Shown in pieces: positions 32,305 to 45,047 of a DNA stretch of 64,000 nucleotides. This stretch comes from Poa pratensis. Taxonomy: Eukaryota > Streptophyta > Magnoliopsida > Poales > Poaceae. The notes under the pieces are model-generated. The model worked only from the letters and a program-made list of their open reading frames with translations. It was not told where the DNA came from and did not search any database. The translations under genes and the position numbers were made by a program. Where the stretch lies: NCBI GenBank assembly GCA_947311845.1, contig CAMZMU010000063.1, positions 59,586,769 to 59,650,768 of the forward strand, written 5' to 3'. Each line of letters starts with the position of its first letter. Position 1 is the stretch's first letter.

Positions 32305-35130
32305 TGAAATATCGTGCAATGCACCTTGTGACCGAGACAAAGACCTGCCAATTGAGTGGGAGTGCATATGAAAATGGTTCCCCGATTGTTTCACGATCAT
32401 GCTTTTCTTTCTTTATTTACATCACTAGACTGGTGTTGCGGCTAGGATGTACAAATTCAATGGTTAATCCAGTTTATTTTGTCTGCCTACATCTTTTGGT
32501 GTAACCAATCGAGATGAAACAGGGAATAAAGCGTTCACATAATGGACCTGCCCTTTGAATCTGCACTCATGAAAGGACTCGGTTAAGCTGCCTTTTTATT
32601 TCCTTTTGTGCTTTGGACTAATGGGCCCCGTAAATCATAATATCCATCTTTCATTTGTGGTTTGTGCACTTGATGTGTGTTGTGCCTTGGAAACTTGCAG
32701 CACTCAACAACGTCGTAGTTTCTGGCGAACAAAACCACAATGTAAACGAAAATGCAACACCACAACTAACATGATATCCACCAACTATCCACACCCTTCA
32801 TTTTATCAAGATTCATGCAACAAATTCATCAACGAATCTTCAAATGTCAACGCATTATCAATAATTGATGGATTTATGTAACATGAATTTTAGATTCATG
32901 TACTAACATGAATTTTCTGTGCATGCATTGAAAAAAAAATTAAAAACCACGCGTTAACATATTTTTTAGTTTTTTTTAACACATAAAATAGTAGGAATAC
33001 TATGGTTCGTTGGATGCATAATCAACGGTCATGATAGTAGGTGAAGATCCTATCAGTTGTGGAAAAATCGCGTTGCAACGTAAATCTCCTGTTCGAGAGC
33101 ATAAGCTAGGTACTTTTCATACACCTTTTGACTGAACTGAACCACGTCGGCAGCTCCTGTAGAAGAAAAAGGTGGAAATCTTGCAGGCATGGAACACTCG
33201 TTCGATTAGGACTCGCCGAGACCGTGAGCGTGATCTTGATCCTTTGACTTAACAAAAAGCTTATCCCAATCTCGTGAAGAAAATGAAGGCAACATAAAGC
33301 AGAGAAGACACTCTCAAAATTCAAAAAAAAAAAAAGACACTCTCCATCTAATTACAGTGACCTGTGCCAGAAACACCACCAGGAAAACCAGGCGTTCCTC
33401 GACCGCAAGTTGAGTTAACCTCACGCGACAGACGGCACAGTGAATCTGAAAACACCGTCTGATTGAGCAGACACTTGTTGAGAGATGTTAACTTGGAAGC
33501 ACTGTGGTTGGCAATAGACGCCAAGATCTATCCGTGCAAATGTTCATGATCGACGAACAGTCGTTTGATTGACGCACTGTTGCACCCAACACAGACCATT
33601 AGACACTGATCTGTCTACTTATGCACACGCAGGTCCACTTAGAAATATTTCAGAACACATGCTTCTTCTGTTCTTCATACGTCCACTGTTTCATCCAACC
33701 ACAAGATTCTGTACGTTATGTTTTCAGGTTGGCAGAATCTCCAGCAACACAAAAAATACAATGAGCTGGCACCGATAATTATATGCATTTTTAGATGACA
33801 GAGCTCGTACCGCATCAGCGCTAAACTTACAGATCATTCTTCCATTTTATAAACCCTAGCTGCTTGTCTGAAGATAAAGAATGCATACATCTTTATCAAG
33901 GAAAAGCAAGGCACAGATACGATTTCGCCCACACGTATATAGAACTATACATTTTCTAAACATTGCCAAGTCACAAAAACAATGATGGAACAGCTGAGAG
34001 CTCGAGAAGAAAAATCTCAGGAAGGTACCACCAGGACAGGTTGGTCCAGGTGGTGCGCAGCTGAAAACAACCACCACTAGCCTCCAAGAACTCCATCAAC
34101 CAAGGCCATGTACAAGCTTGCAGGGGTTTGGGTGCATGAACTAGCTACTAGAAGGCTAATCCAGACGACGAGCAGCTTGTGGCTGCAACGTTTGCAGCGT
34201 ATCAGCATGATCTTCCCCTTAATCTGAATGGAAGATAACTGTAAACATATATAGATATATGCAGATATATGGGTGTGAAGCAATCGAGAAAAAGAGGTCG
34301 ATATTGCAATTGGTGGGTTTCCGACAGGCATCGCTTTCGAGCTCGATATCCTGCGATGCATCCAACACGTCCGGGGACCCGCCGACGATGTCGACGCAAG
34401 ATTTTTAAAACTAGCCTGCACACAACTTCCTTGTTTCGATCGTCTGCTTCTGTGGATTAGACTGATTCAGCAGCAGTAGAATCTTAAAGCTGAACATGTC
34501 TTAAGACTCTTGAGAGTATTGTGTTATACTTCTCACTTGTTTTTATGTGGTGTAACTTGTAAACTTGCTGATGAGATGTGGCTGTTTTTGCACGCCCAGC
34601 TACCTGCAGTCTGATTAAACGGTGTGAAAATGACATGAGAGGACTCTGATATCTATCTCCGTAACACAAAAGGAAAGTCTTTGACGACATAACGTAGAGT
34701 GTCCAAGCGGTAAGATTCACTTGCTTGTAACGCGTTACTATGTTTAGCTGCTGCCTGTTGCCAATAATTGAATGGCATAGCTGTGGCTGCCTGTCATCAC
34801 CAGCAAAGCATCTTCTGTTCTTGTCCATTTGTCTGCCATAAACGATCGTCCGATCGACCCAATGCATTGGACAGTTGCACAAGCTTCTTCTTTAATAATA
34901 ACGAGAAGAGTTAGTTGCTTGCTCACCTACTATAGGCTTTGGTTTTCGTTTGGTTGCTGCCACAACCTATTTTAGTTTTGAGCAACGGTTTGGCTTGTTG
35001 GAGTTTTTGTGGGTGTTTTTAAGGATGGAGGGAGTTTTTGTGCCGGGTAAAAAACATTGTTGGAACACTGCCAACAAATGCGTACAAAATTAGTTAGAAC
35101 ACACCCAATAAATGCTATATATGTGAGGAA
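32305..35130. other. No gene recognised
   Basis: Mixed AT-rich DNA with only short frames. A 114-codon minus-strand frame (34421-34077) has a Ser-rich start and one hydrophobic segment but no recognisable motif, so I do not call it a gene. A poly-A-like run lies at 33307-33340. Confidence 0.4.
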
Positions 35131-35335
35131 GCTACAGTGGAGTCCGAGCTCCAAGGAGCTCTTTATTTTGACCATTTCAAAATCATATTTTCAAGTTTCA
35201 AAAAATTCAAAAAATCCTGGATTTAGATAATGATGCATTCAATCAGTGTGTAGAATCTCAGTTCAAAATAATTCATATTTAGGCTACACAAAAATAAAAT
35301 AAATAGCATGGTTTAGAACCAAAACCTAACTAGGC
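35131..35335. repeat. Possible single arm of a foldback MITE
   Basis: The stretch beginning GTCCGAGCTCCAAGGAGCTC and continuing through many TTCAAA-type runs resembles one arm of a dispersed Triticeae MITE as I remember it. The opposite arm is not visible. Confidence 0.3.
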
Positions 35336-35452
35336 CAATCGGGCAAATCGAACCCTTTTATAAAACTTGATCCCAAGATGAACTCTTCTCAAAGTTTTAG
35401 CCAAATCTAATCTTTTTTAATCGCCAAACATTACGGTGGTATGGTAAGACGT

Positions 35453-35554
35453 GGTACGGCCAAGATGATATTGACGGCACCACGTTTAACCCTACCATCG
35501 GGACGGTACGGCCATATGATATTGACGTACCACGTCTAACCCTCCCACCAGGAC
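35453..35554. repeat. 52-bp imperfect tandem duplication
   Basis: Two units starting GGTACGGCCA (35453 and 35505) share the order GATATTGACG, CACCACGT or TACCACGT, and TAACCCT. A third, more diverged partial unit seems to follow. Function unknown. Confidence 0.65.
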
Positions 35555-35812
35555 GGTACCACGTACTAGGCTACCGCCGGAAGATCCGGCGGTTCCACGT
35601 ATAAGGCTACCATTAGAGCATTTAGCGTTACGAAAAAAATGGTCAAATCAAATAAAAGTTTGAAAAAGTTTATTTTAGACTGAAGTCTTACGGAAGGGTT
35701 ATGCTTGTAGAAATTACCACAACCTAGATGCATGTCCATACCGTTCTAGAGAAAATGCACTCCGGTCGAGGGTCTAAACCGGAAATCATACACGAGGATG
35801 TGGTAAGATCTA

Positions 35813-35952
35813 CTACCTTCGTACTAAAATATAATATGTTTTAGTATTTTTCTGATACAGATGTATCTAAACATGTATTAGTTTGTAGCTTCACTTATTT
35901 TCGTCTGTATATATTTTGTACTGGAATATTTTATATTTTGATATGAAGGGAG
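35813..35952. mobile_element. Degenerate Stowaway MITE
   Basis: 140 bp with ends CTACCTTCGTACTAAAATAT and, inverted, CTCCCTTCATATCAAAATAT; TA lies at 35811-35812 and 35953-35954. It is older than the one at 32154, judging by mismatched arms. Confidence 0.85.
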
Positions 35953-35959
35953 TAAAATT

Positions 35960-36341
35960 TCGGACTCCGGGACGGGTGCATATGTACCCGGTATTTGAAA
36001 AACATATTCTAAAATGTCAAAAAAAATCAAACTAAAATTTCACGGATACATTTTCATATTATATGTGTTCACAAAGTCGTTTCACCAAAAAGCCGATATG
36101 TTTTATGCCTTGTGTAAAAAAGACAAAAAAAAAGTGTCGTGAAAAGCCTTATTTTAGCACCAATTTTTTTCTTTTTTATACAAGTCACAAAAAATATCGG
36201 TTTTTCATTAAACGACTTTGTGAACACATAACATGTTAAGATCTATGAGCAAACATTTAAAAAAAAAATTATGACATTTTAAAATATGTGCAAAATACAT
36301 TTTAAATAAAAGGTGCATATATGCACCAGGACACCACTCCC
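35960..36341. mobile_element. Foldback MITE with 8-bp TSD
   Basis: Two long inverted arms (about 35960-36123 and 36164-36341) share GTGTTCACAAAGTCGTTT near the centre and GGTGCATA near the ends. Direct repeats GTAAAATT at 35952-35959 and 36342-36349 fit an 8-bp target duplication (hAT or Mutator-like size). It abuts the Stowaway at 35952. Confidence 0.75.
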
Positions 36342-36349
36342 GTAAAATT

Positions 36350-37290
36350 CAACCTAAGCTGCTTTACACCGGAGAGAAGGGGTACACCATTTCCGCGTAC
36401 TAGCCGATTGTGCATTTCCCGTGCCAAAAGTGCTGGTATGGTACACTTGTCGATCGCTCGTTGCATACGGCTAGGTGGGCCCACTCGTGCCCCGTTCCGA
36501 GGGAAAACGGCCGTAACGGCCATGTTTGGTCGGTTCCTCCTTGCCGTCCACGCCCAGTCGGCAGCAGCGAGCGAGAGGACGGGCGGCGATTGCCTTTATT
36601 GCCATCACCGATGCTAAAAGCAGGCTGAGAAAATGTCACCCATGTCGCCGTCCAAATTGACGCCGCCCGGCAGCACGTGCGCTGTTACCAGGTTAATTTG
36701 CATCGACGTGGAGGCCAGGGAGCCGGCCGACTGGCTGTAAACGTCGGCGGCGTGTTGGGTTGGGTGGCGCCGATGTGCGGAGGACGCGCAACGGCCGTCG
36801 TGCTCGCCGCGCTCACGGGACGGGCCGGTGCCCGGTGGGCCACCGCGCGCAAACGCACAGCGCCATCGCGCTGGGACGCACTCTGTGCCTGCTTGCTTGT
36901 GTACCCCGGTCGAGGGCCCCTGGGCTGCGCCATGTCGCCGTCACGTATCGCTCATGGCTTCCGTGCCGGGCTTCGACACCCACCACCCTGATCTCAGCCA
37001 CTCCATCCGGATAGAGATGAACGTCCGTTTTTATTTATTCATCTGACCTTCCAAGCTCCGCTATTTGGCTCATTGCCTAGGTACTCCTATGCTAGATATC
37101 TTGTCAGGAATAATTTATTGCTAATTTTGTCTCACAAAAGAAAAACTGTAGTACACGCGAGTCGTGATAGTGTTTTTTTTTTTTTTTGAAATCTAGTCGC
37201 GATAATGTTTTTGATTTCGAGAGAGAACAAATTTTGTCGCGAGTGAAGTTGGACGGCCCTCCAAAGTTTATGCATCAACCAAGTGGCATG
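36350..37290. other. GC-rich stretch without recognised gene
   Basis: 36480-36990 is GC-rich and open in many frames on both strands, which is compositional; no frame shows a known motif. 37040-37290 is AT-rich with a T run at 37171-37187. Confidence 0.4.
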
Positions 37291-37851
37291 GGTAAGAGCA
37301 ACTCTAGCAAATCCCGAATGATGCCCCTGGCCCGGAAAATACCGGCTGATATGCGGGTTTCACCTTTTTTGCGGCTCGAAAATCGCCGCATATCGGTGTC
37401 TGAAAAAGATTTTTCCAGACCACCGAATAAGCACATGTGGCACCACTATATCAAGATTTCCCGGAGGTGGGGTGGGGGGGGGGGGGGGGTTTAGGGTTCG
37501 CACCCTCATCCCTCAGCCGCGATTTAGGTTCCTCCGCCGCTAGGGTTAAAAAGTCCAGCGAGTATATTAGCCCGCGAAATCGACGAAAGGATGGTCGACT
37601 CTTCCATGCGCGATCGCGGTAGGAGCGGCGACGACGAGGAGGAGCGCATCCACCGCCTCTCGGCTGCCGCGAGCAAGCGCTGCGGCCATCGAGGGAGGGG
37701 GTGGGATGGCCTGCGCGCGTTGTGACAACCCTTCATCGACGACAACCACATCGCCCGCCTTCTCGCAAGACGCGTAGGCGGGGGCTCCTCCACGTTGATC
37801 GTGCTCGACGCGCCGCCCGCCCACTCGCACCACGCGGATGCGAGGCCCTCC

Positions 37852-39598
37852 TGTTGGGTTGCGTGTACAGTAAATTAATTTTTTTTCATATAGCTACGCA
37901 ACAACTGCCAAGATCTACTATGAAGATACATGCGAATATGAAGATCCAAAGATCTAGATTGAATACGTTACCAAACACCGAAGTTGCGGAAGAAGTGTTG
38001 ATGACGTAGTTGATGTAGCTCGTCGCCGTCTCTCTCAACCAAGCCTGGTAGAGAGATTTCGGCGCCTTGTCCTCCTTGCCTTGTCACCTTAATCCAGCAG
38101 AGTGAGGGTCAACCGTCGAGATTCGACAGATCATCCCTCCAAGAGCTTGCACGCGTACGCCGGGAAAGGTTCAGCAGGGCTTCGCCGTCCAAGCTTGAAG
38201 CACTACTGGTGAATATGAAGGTGGAGATCTGAACACATGAGAAGGAGAGAGAGAGATTAGATCTAGTCTAATCGAATAGGTTGCCTCTAATTAGAGATTC
38301 CTCTAATCCAACTAGAAGGGATCTAAACTTGAGAGCTAATTGTGTGTCCTCCAAATAGGAGGGGGTGGGGTTTATATAGATGGCCCAAGGGGTGGAGAGA
38401 CTTGGGAAGGGAAAGCTTTCCCTAGTCCAAGTCGGTTTGGGCAAGGGGAAAGCCCACATGCCCAATTCGGTTTGGGAGGAGGAGTTGGAGTGGGACTCCA
38501 ACTCCCCTCCCCCTCCACCGCATCTACTACCGCCGCCGGGTGGGGCCCACCCTAGGCCGCACCGACCTAGGGGGTGGGGCCCACCTAGGCCGGCCGTCCT
38601 TGGCCACCACCGCCGCCGCCTCCCCCATGGGCCGCACGGCCCATTAGAGTTTCGGCTGGGGGAGCTTCCCCCCTTCGGCGCCTTGGCCCACCACCACCAC
38701 TTGGTGGTGCGGCTACCTTGGTGGGCCCTAGGGCCCATCTTGGTAGCCCCATGGTGGGCTCCAATTTTATTTATATTTTTCCAATAATTAATTAATTAAT
38801 TAATCTATTCTTTTGTCTAATTAATTCCAAATAAACATTTTCCTTTTACAGAAAATTCCCGGAATTAATTACTTATCATATAAAACACTTTTACATGATC
38901 CGGGACACGCAGTGTCCGCTGACAAAATTATTGGACATCTTTGTCTATCTCGTTAACCGGTAAGTTCCCTTTACTCGTTTCCGTATTATGATATTCCACA
39001 CGGTGCAACTTCACCATGCATTGTCTGCAGAACATATTGGATACCTTATAATACCGAGAGGGCCCAGGGCGTATCTCTCTAATCACCGAGGAGTAATTTC
39101 CCATCTCAGAACATTAGGATATACACACCTTGAAGTCACCGAGTGACTGCCGTTTTACCACCCAGTTACGGCCATGGTGTTGACAGTACCAAAGTAACTC
39201 TTCCGGTATGCATAACCCTAATAACCTCATGGTTGCAAGACATGTTATATAATAACCTTACTGTGATAAAGCTAAGGACAAAAAGACAATTTAACGGAAT
39301 CTCTTAGCATATCAGAACTTGGGTCTATCCGGCCATATTATTATCCAATAATATGCCACTCATTGATAATGACATAAACAATATCCATGACTAGGAAAGC
39401 AGTGTGATCTAGCAATCAACAAATTAGTCCGTGAAAGAACTAGGGTACATTTTACGTGTTCATATTCCCTACACGTACGAGTGAGCTTTCCCCTGAATCA
39501 CGTATTCAGAAACCACCGTAGTTATAGTATAGAGAATACAAATCATAATTAATGAATCAGATGTATAAATACATTGCCTTTTGGGCATACATCCAACA
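37852..39598 (-). mobile_element. Copia-type solo LTR, 1.75 kb
   Basis: On the minus strand it starts TGTTGGATGTATGCCC and ends CGCAACCCAACA, with TSD CCTCC at 37847-37851 and 39599-39603. Size and the TGTTGG...CCAACA ends resemble the BARE/WIS/Angela class of copia LTRs. There is no interior sequence, so it probably arose by recombination between the two LTRs of a full element. GC-rich frames inside (38268-38738) are not genes. Confidence 0.93.
38371..38378 (-). promoter_or_regulatory. TATA box of the solo LTR
   Basis: TATATAAA on the minus strand in the middle of the LTR, where U3 would end. Confidence 0.6.
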
Positions 39599-40125
39599 CC
39601 TCCTCCTTGGTGGTCGAGCTGTGGAGGTCGAAGGCAAGGGCGGGACCGTGGCCGCCTCGATCTTCCGGAGCTAAGGCGGGGGCTGCGGCGGCTGGGACGT
39701 GCTCGCCAAGCACGTCACTCCGCACGTAGTGCGGACCCGCGAGACCAAGCGCGCCCTCGTGGAGGCCAAGGTGACGGCGTCGGACATGCAATGCCCTTGG
39801 AGGAAGCCCGAGAGGAGCACGTGGTTGCGTGGACGGAGCGTACCTCCGCCGTGGCCTACTACCTTGACAGGGACGACACCCCGCATCCGATGGAACTCGA
39901 TCCACCATGTAACTAGGGTTAGGGTTTCCCGTTTGTATCCTTATGTACAAAAATATGGTGCTTGGTCGTTTCTATGCGTGAAGGTTTTGTGATGAACTGC
40001 CCCTGATCTCCCTGAAGAATGATTTTTGGTCAGCCAGACACATTTACAGCTCGTAAAACCAGTTTCGGTGCACCCGATACGAGTTATCCGAGTTGGATTT
40101 ATTCGAGATCTGTTAAGGTTATTGT

Positions 40126-41250
40126 AAGAGCAACTCCAACGCAGCGACTGAAATGGGCACGATTGTTTTCTATTTTTGTCCGTTTCGATCGCCAAACGGA
40201 CAGCCTCCAGCTCATGTTCGGACTTTTCTGACCAATGTACCCAACGCGTCATGTACATTTTCTTTCCCAAATGTGATGGACATAGATTTCATTTCTTTTG
40301 CTCATAGATTACATAGAACCATACATAATTTATAGCAAACATTCTATCATAAAGATATTTAAACTAATCTTAGTTTAAACAGTAGGTCCTTTTCTGGTTA
40401 CGAGCGATGGAGATCCCAACAATTTATCAGAATTGCCCGCGTGTGGGCGGCGCTAGGCTTACTCCCATCTTGCCGGGATGGACTTGCTGGCACTTCCGGT
40501 GGCAGGATTGTCTGCACGGGCGGACTTTTCTGGCTCCTCCAGCCCTCCATGTTTAGTGTTATGGTTTAGATAGTGGCACCGACATTTTTAACAAAATTGG
40601 CCGCACGTAGTAAGCAGCACTGCCGGCGTTCGGCAGCCTTCAGGGGGAGCGGCGGGAGCAGAGGGCACGACCCGCGGTCAGTGACTCGTGGGCCGCCTGC
40701 ACCATCTGGGCAGCCTCCTCCTGGAGCTCGCGGACAAGCGTGGCTCGCTGGGCTCGGTCGGTGCGGAGGGACTCGAACGAGGCATGCATGGCCTGCTGCA
40801 AACTGCGGGTCGCCGCGGCCCTCCACATGCTCCTCCTCCTCCTCGCTGCTCCAGGCGAAGCCTGGGGACGTCGGACCATACCTCCTCCATGGTCCTCCTC
40901 ACCTGCTCCGGCAACGGGACCGGAGGCCGTGCGCTCGGCACGCCTATCCACGCCGAGCTCGTGGGCATGCGGCGAGAGAGGCTGCCACGGTAGCGCCCGA
41001 GCGCGCTCCAGCAGGCTCGCTCGATCTGGTCTAGAAGGTGTTGTGGTGGCTGGGAAGGTTGACGACGGCGATAGGGTTTGTGGTTTCGGATTACCCGCCG
41101 GCGGCCACATAAAGACGTCGCCCACCGCATTTAAGATAGTGGTTGGCCATTCGGTGAGTCTGACAGTTGGGCCAGGGGAGCCATGGGGAGGACACGGGAT
41201 AGACACGAGTGTCCGGCTCCAACGTAAATCCAGCTCAAATTTAGAACAAA
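40126..41250. other. Repeat-like GC-rich DNA upstream of the remorin gene
   Basis: It opens with AGAGCAACTCCAACGCAGCG, a start I associate with dispersed non-autonomous DNA elements of grasses. 40570-41000 is GC-rich and open on both strands without recognisable protein. No inverted terminus could be paired, so boundaries and class are uncertain. Confidence 0.3.
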
Positions 41251-41559
41251 AATAAATCCATGTGGGTAAAAAAAAAGGGAACTAAATCCGTTTACATCGC
41301 CGTGTTAAGGCATGATTTTTTCCCCAAACGGGACAAGTTGGGACAGAAACGGACCCGTACCACCAACCTACCTACACAATCGTGCCATCCGCGGCATAGA
41401 ACCGGGCCTGGACCGAGGGAGCTGGAACCCAGTTGCCCAGTTCGGTGGAATCCAAGGCGCTCTTTTGTCAGAAACACGCTCCTAAAAAAATACTCTGCCA
41501 CTCGGCCAGCTCCAGCTTTGTCCAGACACAATCCAATCGTCCTGCCAGCCGGCCGCTGT

Positions 41560-41680
41560 TGTATTAGTACGCGCGCCACCACCACTCCGGTAAGCCCCCA
41601 CACGCCTCCTTCCCGAGCCGCACGACACGAACAGCTGCGCCAACAGCAACAGCTCGCCGACCAAACCTCCAGCGATCGCC
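41560..41680 (+). promoter_or_regulatory. Probable 5' UTR of the remorin gene
   Basis: A C-rich, AUG-poor leader (ACGCCTCCTTCCCGAGCC and on) precedes the start codon. No clear TATA box was found upstream, so the transcription start is a guess. Confidence 0.4.
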
Positions 41681-44600
41681 ATGGCCGCGGAGGAGCCCAA
41701 GAAGGTGGAGGTGGAGGCGGCGCCCGAGCCCGAGGCCGCCCCACCGGCCGCCGAGCCGGAGGCCCCCGCCAAGGACGTCACCGAGGAGAAGGCCGTCATC
41801 CCCGCCGAGGAGGAAAAGCCCGCCGTCGATGACTCCAAGGCCCTCGTCCCCGTCGAGAGTGAGTAACCAACTCTGACGCCGCCATGCTTGCTTCTCCTGT
41901 TTGTTACTTGCCTGTTTGGTCAAGACCTGTTTGGGAAGGGGATGATTGTGCTAGGATCTGGGAGCAGCCAACTTTTTATTCCTCTCGTGTACGTGCTTGC
42001 TATTCCTGTGCTTTACGGTAGCTGTATAGACAATTGTGGTAGTACCAGGTACTCATGATCCTTGGATGCTTGCCACGCCTTTTTGGCTCCTCTCTGTGCT
42101 TCTCTGGGATGATTTTCGCTCTTGCCGTGACAGGCCGCCTGGAGCATGATTAAATTGGTGATTTCCGTTAGAGAAGAGAACGTATGTGTTCGTAGGAATT
42201 GTTCGTGTAGGCTGCGGTCACCAATTGATTTGTAGTTTCACCGCTTTGATCCCCTTGTTCTTATGTGATTGATTTTTCTCACCTGTTTTCTTGTGAAAAT
42301 TTCACTACTTCTGTGGTTTTGCAAACCGCTCTAGTAAATATCTCAACTATTCATGTAAATTTTCCTACTTCTAAAAGATTCCATTTTGCAAACATCTTAG
42401 GATAACACTTATAGGCAGCTGGTTGATGCTAGGCATGTATAGCTTCACTCGATGACTCGAATCTATCTTTCCAAAAAATATTTCAGGTTGGAATTTAGAA
42501 AAGACAGTTTTTGGAACTTTCCTGAATTCTTCACTTCCCATCCTTTTACCCATTATCTCTGCCTCTTATCTCCTTTCTCTCTCTCCCTCTCCCTCTTATC
42601 CATCCAATTTTCCTTTTTTGGGGGAATCTCAGTATCCCTTTAACACCCTAGAAAGTGTCCAAAGTGTTTATGCTAGGAGAAAAATAGCTAAACAGAAACC
42701 AAAGGCACATGAAGAACAACCTTTGCCCAGCTTCGGCTCTGTTTTCTGGATCACCTGCATGTTCTCTGCATATTTCGTCAAACCATGTATAGGTAAAAGT
42801 AGTTAATGTTTGGGTTTGGAACAGACAAAGTTATGTACTGGTGCAGTTGCTAACCGAGAAATCATGCTACAAACAACAAAGAAATCACGATAACTGTCCT
42901 ATTTCTTTTGAAAGGAATAAAGCCATCATATATATTAATATAAATGACATATTGTATTTTGGGATAGGCATGCAGTTGCTTTCTATTGTTGTTCTAAGTC
43001 ATCATAGATGTACCTCTATGACATAAGTGTCCAGTAGTTCAGTTCCTTGCATAGTTGGGAAAATCGTGCATACAAAGCGTTCAAGGTTCCTGGTGAACCT
43101 CATCGAATTTCAACATATGGTATGGCCGAATTCCTGTTTTAAAATGGATAAACATGAAGTAAGTATTACCGTATGAAAAGGAAAAATAATTTTGCGGTGC
43201 AACTAGTGGTTTTATATGAAAGTTTTGTCTTCTGGTTTGACACTCTACGACATAGTAATCCTCTTCCCACAAAAAGCCAATCACTACATGAATAAATAGC
43301 AACCTTGGAGAAAACTACTTAGCTACAAGCTTTCAAACATAAAAAAATTCACCTAGTAGCTCTAAGGATTATGACCGTGCTGGAGACTGAGTCAAGGATA
43401 TTCAAAACACTATGTATTTGATGCTGAAAGTTTAGTGTATGATGTCACTGTCGGCCATTCCCTTATCCAGAAGGACTGGGTTAGCCTTTTTCCCTCTTAC
43501 CATGTTTGCCTATGTGGTTGGAGAAGTTCAGAGAATAAGATAAGTCCTAAACAAGACATCATAATAATAGCGTAGATGACCAGGCGGTGCAAATAAATTC
43601 TTGAAGTCTTTGCTCTTGGCACTTGAAAGATAAGCTTTCTGAGCACCACTGCACAAAGAACCTCTACACAAACGTCACATTTGGCGTTCTGAATGTTTTG
43701 CCGTTCTCAAAAGTGAAGTCTATAGGCTTTGTGGAAGATAATGTTAATGTCGTAGCATATAAACTTGCAATGCTAGTTTATTTTTGGAATTGAGGAGTTC
43801 CCTGCTTCCAATTTCATTTGCATGAAACTAGATGTTAATTGGTTGGTGAAGAACGTTTGACATCTTGCAGACAGCTCCTAGCTCTTACTGCACAGTTAAT
43901 CTTATATAAAATAATGATGATATAAAATAATGTTGTGATAACTCTTGCTCATTAAATATCTCTCTGCTTTCTGTATACCAGAAGTTGCAGATGAACCTGC
44001 TGCTGAGAAACCCGCCGATGAGAAGCCTGCACATGGGGGCTCAAATGACAGAGGTAATTTTTGAATATTTTGAAATTTATCCTTGTCTTGGAGTAAAAAT
44101 ATGCTGACAAAATATGAAAAAAAACTCTTACCAGATATTGCTCTCACAAGGGTGGAAACAGAGAAGAGGAACTCTCTAATTAAGGCATGGGAGGAGAATG
44201 AGAAGACAAAGGCTGAGAACAAGTATAGTACTTCTATCCATTCAGAAATCAGTATGCCTTTTCTTATGTTAGAGTTATCACCAATCTGTTATACTGGATT
44301 TGCGTATCTCAGCAGAGATCTTCAACCATTTTAATGGTTTCAACTAGGAAACAGAACCTCTATACAGCTTCATGTTAATATATATATATCTAATCTTGCT
44401 CCCAAGACGGTGGAGGATATCCGAATTCCGTCGCCTAAGAGCAACTAGCCTTACTCACATTAAACTTACTCTGGATATCATGTGAACAAGTAATGTCATT
44501 ATGAAGCAAATGAAGAAGTTTATATACTTATAACTAAAAATGTTGTGGAACACATTCATTAAGTAGATGATATGAAATGAAATGTCCTAACCTTGAGTCA

Positions 44601-45047
44601 CATGAATGTCTCAGGGCTGCTAAAAAGGCATCGGCTATTCTTTCATGGGAGAACACCAAGAAAGCAAACATTGAAGCTCAACTGAAGAAGATGGAGGTAA
44701 AATTTCATTGTTTCTGTATTCCATCGAAGGATGAGGCCCATGCTTGGGTGATTCTGTAGACTTATCAATATCTACCTGCAATTCCCACTACGGCACTGTA
44801 TTCATATATCCTGCAAACTAAAGCTAACATATGTGCACATCTTCAGGAGCAATTAGAAAAGAAGAAGGCCGAATATGCCGAGAAGATGAAGAACAAGGTT
44901 GCACTCATCCACAAGGAAGCGGAAGAGAAGAGAGCGATGGTTGAGGCAAAGCGCGGTGAGGAACTTCTCAAAGCCGAGGAGACCGCCGCCAAGTACCGTG
45001 CAACCGGCAACCCTCCCAAGAAAGCCATGGGATGCTTTGGAGCCTAA
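41681..45047 (+). CDS. Remorin (group 1-like), five exons
   Basis: Coding exons 41681-41858, 43982-44053, 44135-44222, 44615-44696 and 44847-45047 use GT-AG introns and join in frame to 206 codons plus stop, a normal remorin length. The N-terminal half is Ala/Glu/Pro/Lys-rich and disordered (MAAEEPKKVEVEAAPEPEA). The C-terminal half is the conserved remorin domain (LTRVETEKRNSLIKAWEEN, LSWENTKKANIEAQLKKME, KKKAEYAEKMKNKVALIHKE), a long coiled coil, ending KKAMGCFGA; the final Cys is the likely lipid anchor to the inner face of the plasma membrane. Remorins organise sterol-rich nanodomains and affect virus movement, symbiosis and immune signalling. Intron 1 is 2.1 kb and no obvious transposon was seen in it. 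The ATG context GCGATCGCCATGGCC is good. It is convergent with the receptor kinase downstream. Confidence 0.95.

Larger units (their letters stand above)
37299..39915 (+). pseudogene. GC-rich gene-like fragment split by a solo LTR
   Basis: Left part 37299-37851 and right part 39604-39915 become contiguous if the solo LTR and one TSD are removed. Left-side frames include FIDDNHIARLLARRVGGGSS; right-side frames include LAKHVTPHVVRTRETKRALV and EEHVVAWTERTSAVAYYLDR. They require frame changes and contain stops. The left border GAGCAACTCTAGCAAATCCC resembles ends of dispersed grass DNA elements as I recall them, so this may be a transposon-borne sequence rather than a host gene. Function not recognised. 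Confidence 0.35.

Noticed and set aside
34077..34421. Minus-strand frame of 114 codons as a gene
   Set aside because: No recognisable domain, no supporting splice pattern, and neighbouring frames are equally open.
38268..38738. 156-codon minus-strand frame
   Set aside because: Lies wholly within the solo LTR; Pro/Gly-rich translation of GC-rich DNA.
37299..40140. GAGCAACTCTAGC (37299) and GAGCAACTCCAACGC (40130) as the two ends of one DNA transposon
   Set aside because: They are in the same orientation, not inverted.
40640..41206. 188-codon and overlapping frames on both strands upstream of remorin
   Set aside because: All frames are open because of high GC; no motif and no conserved start.
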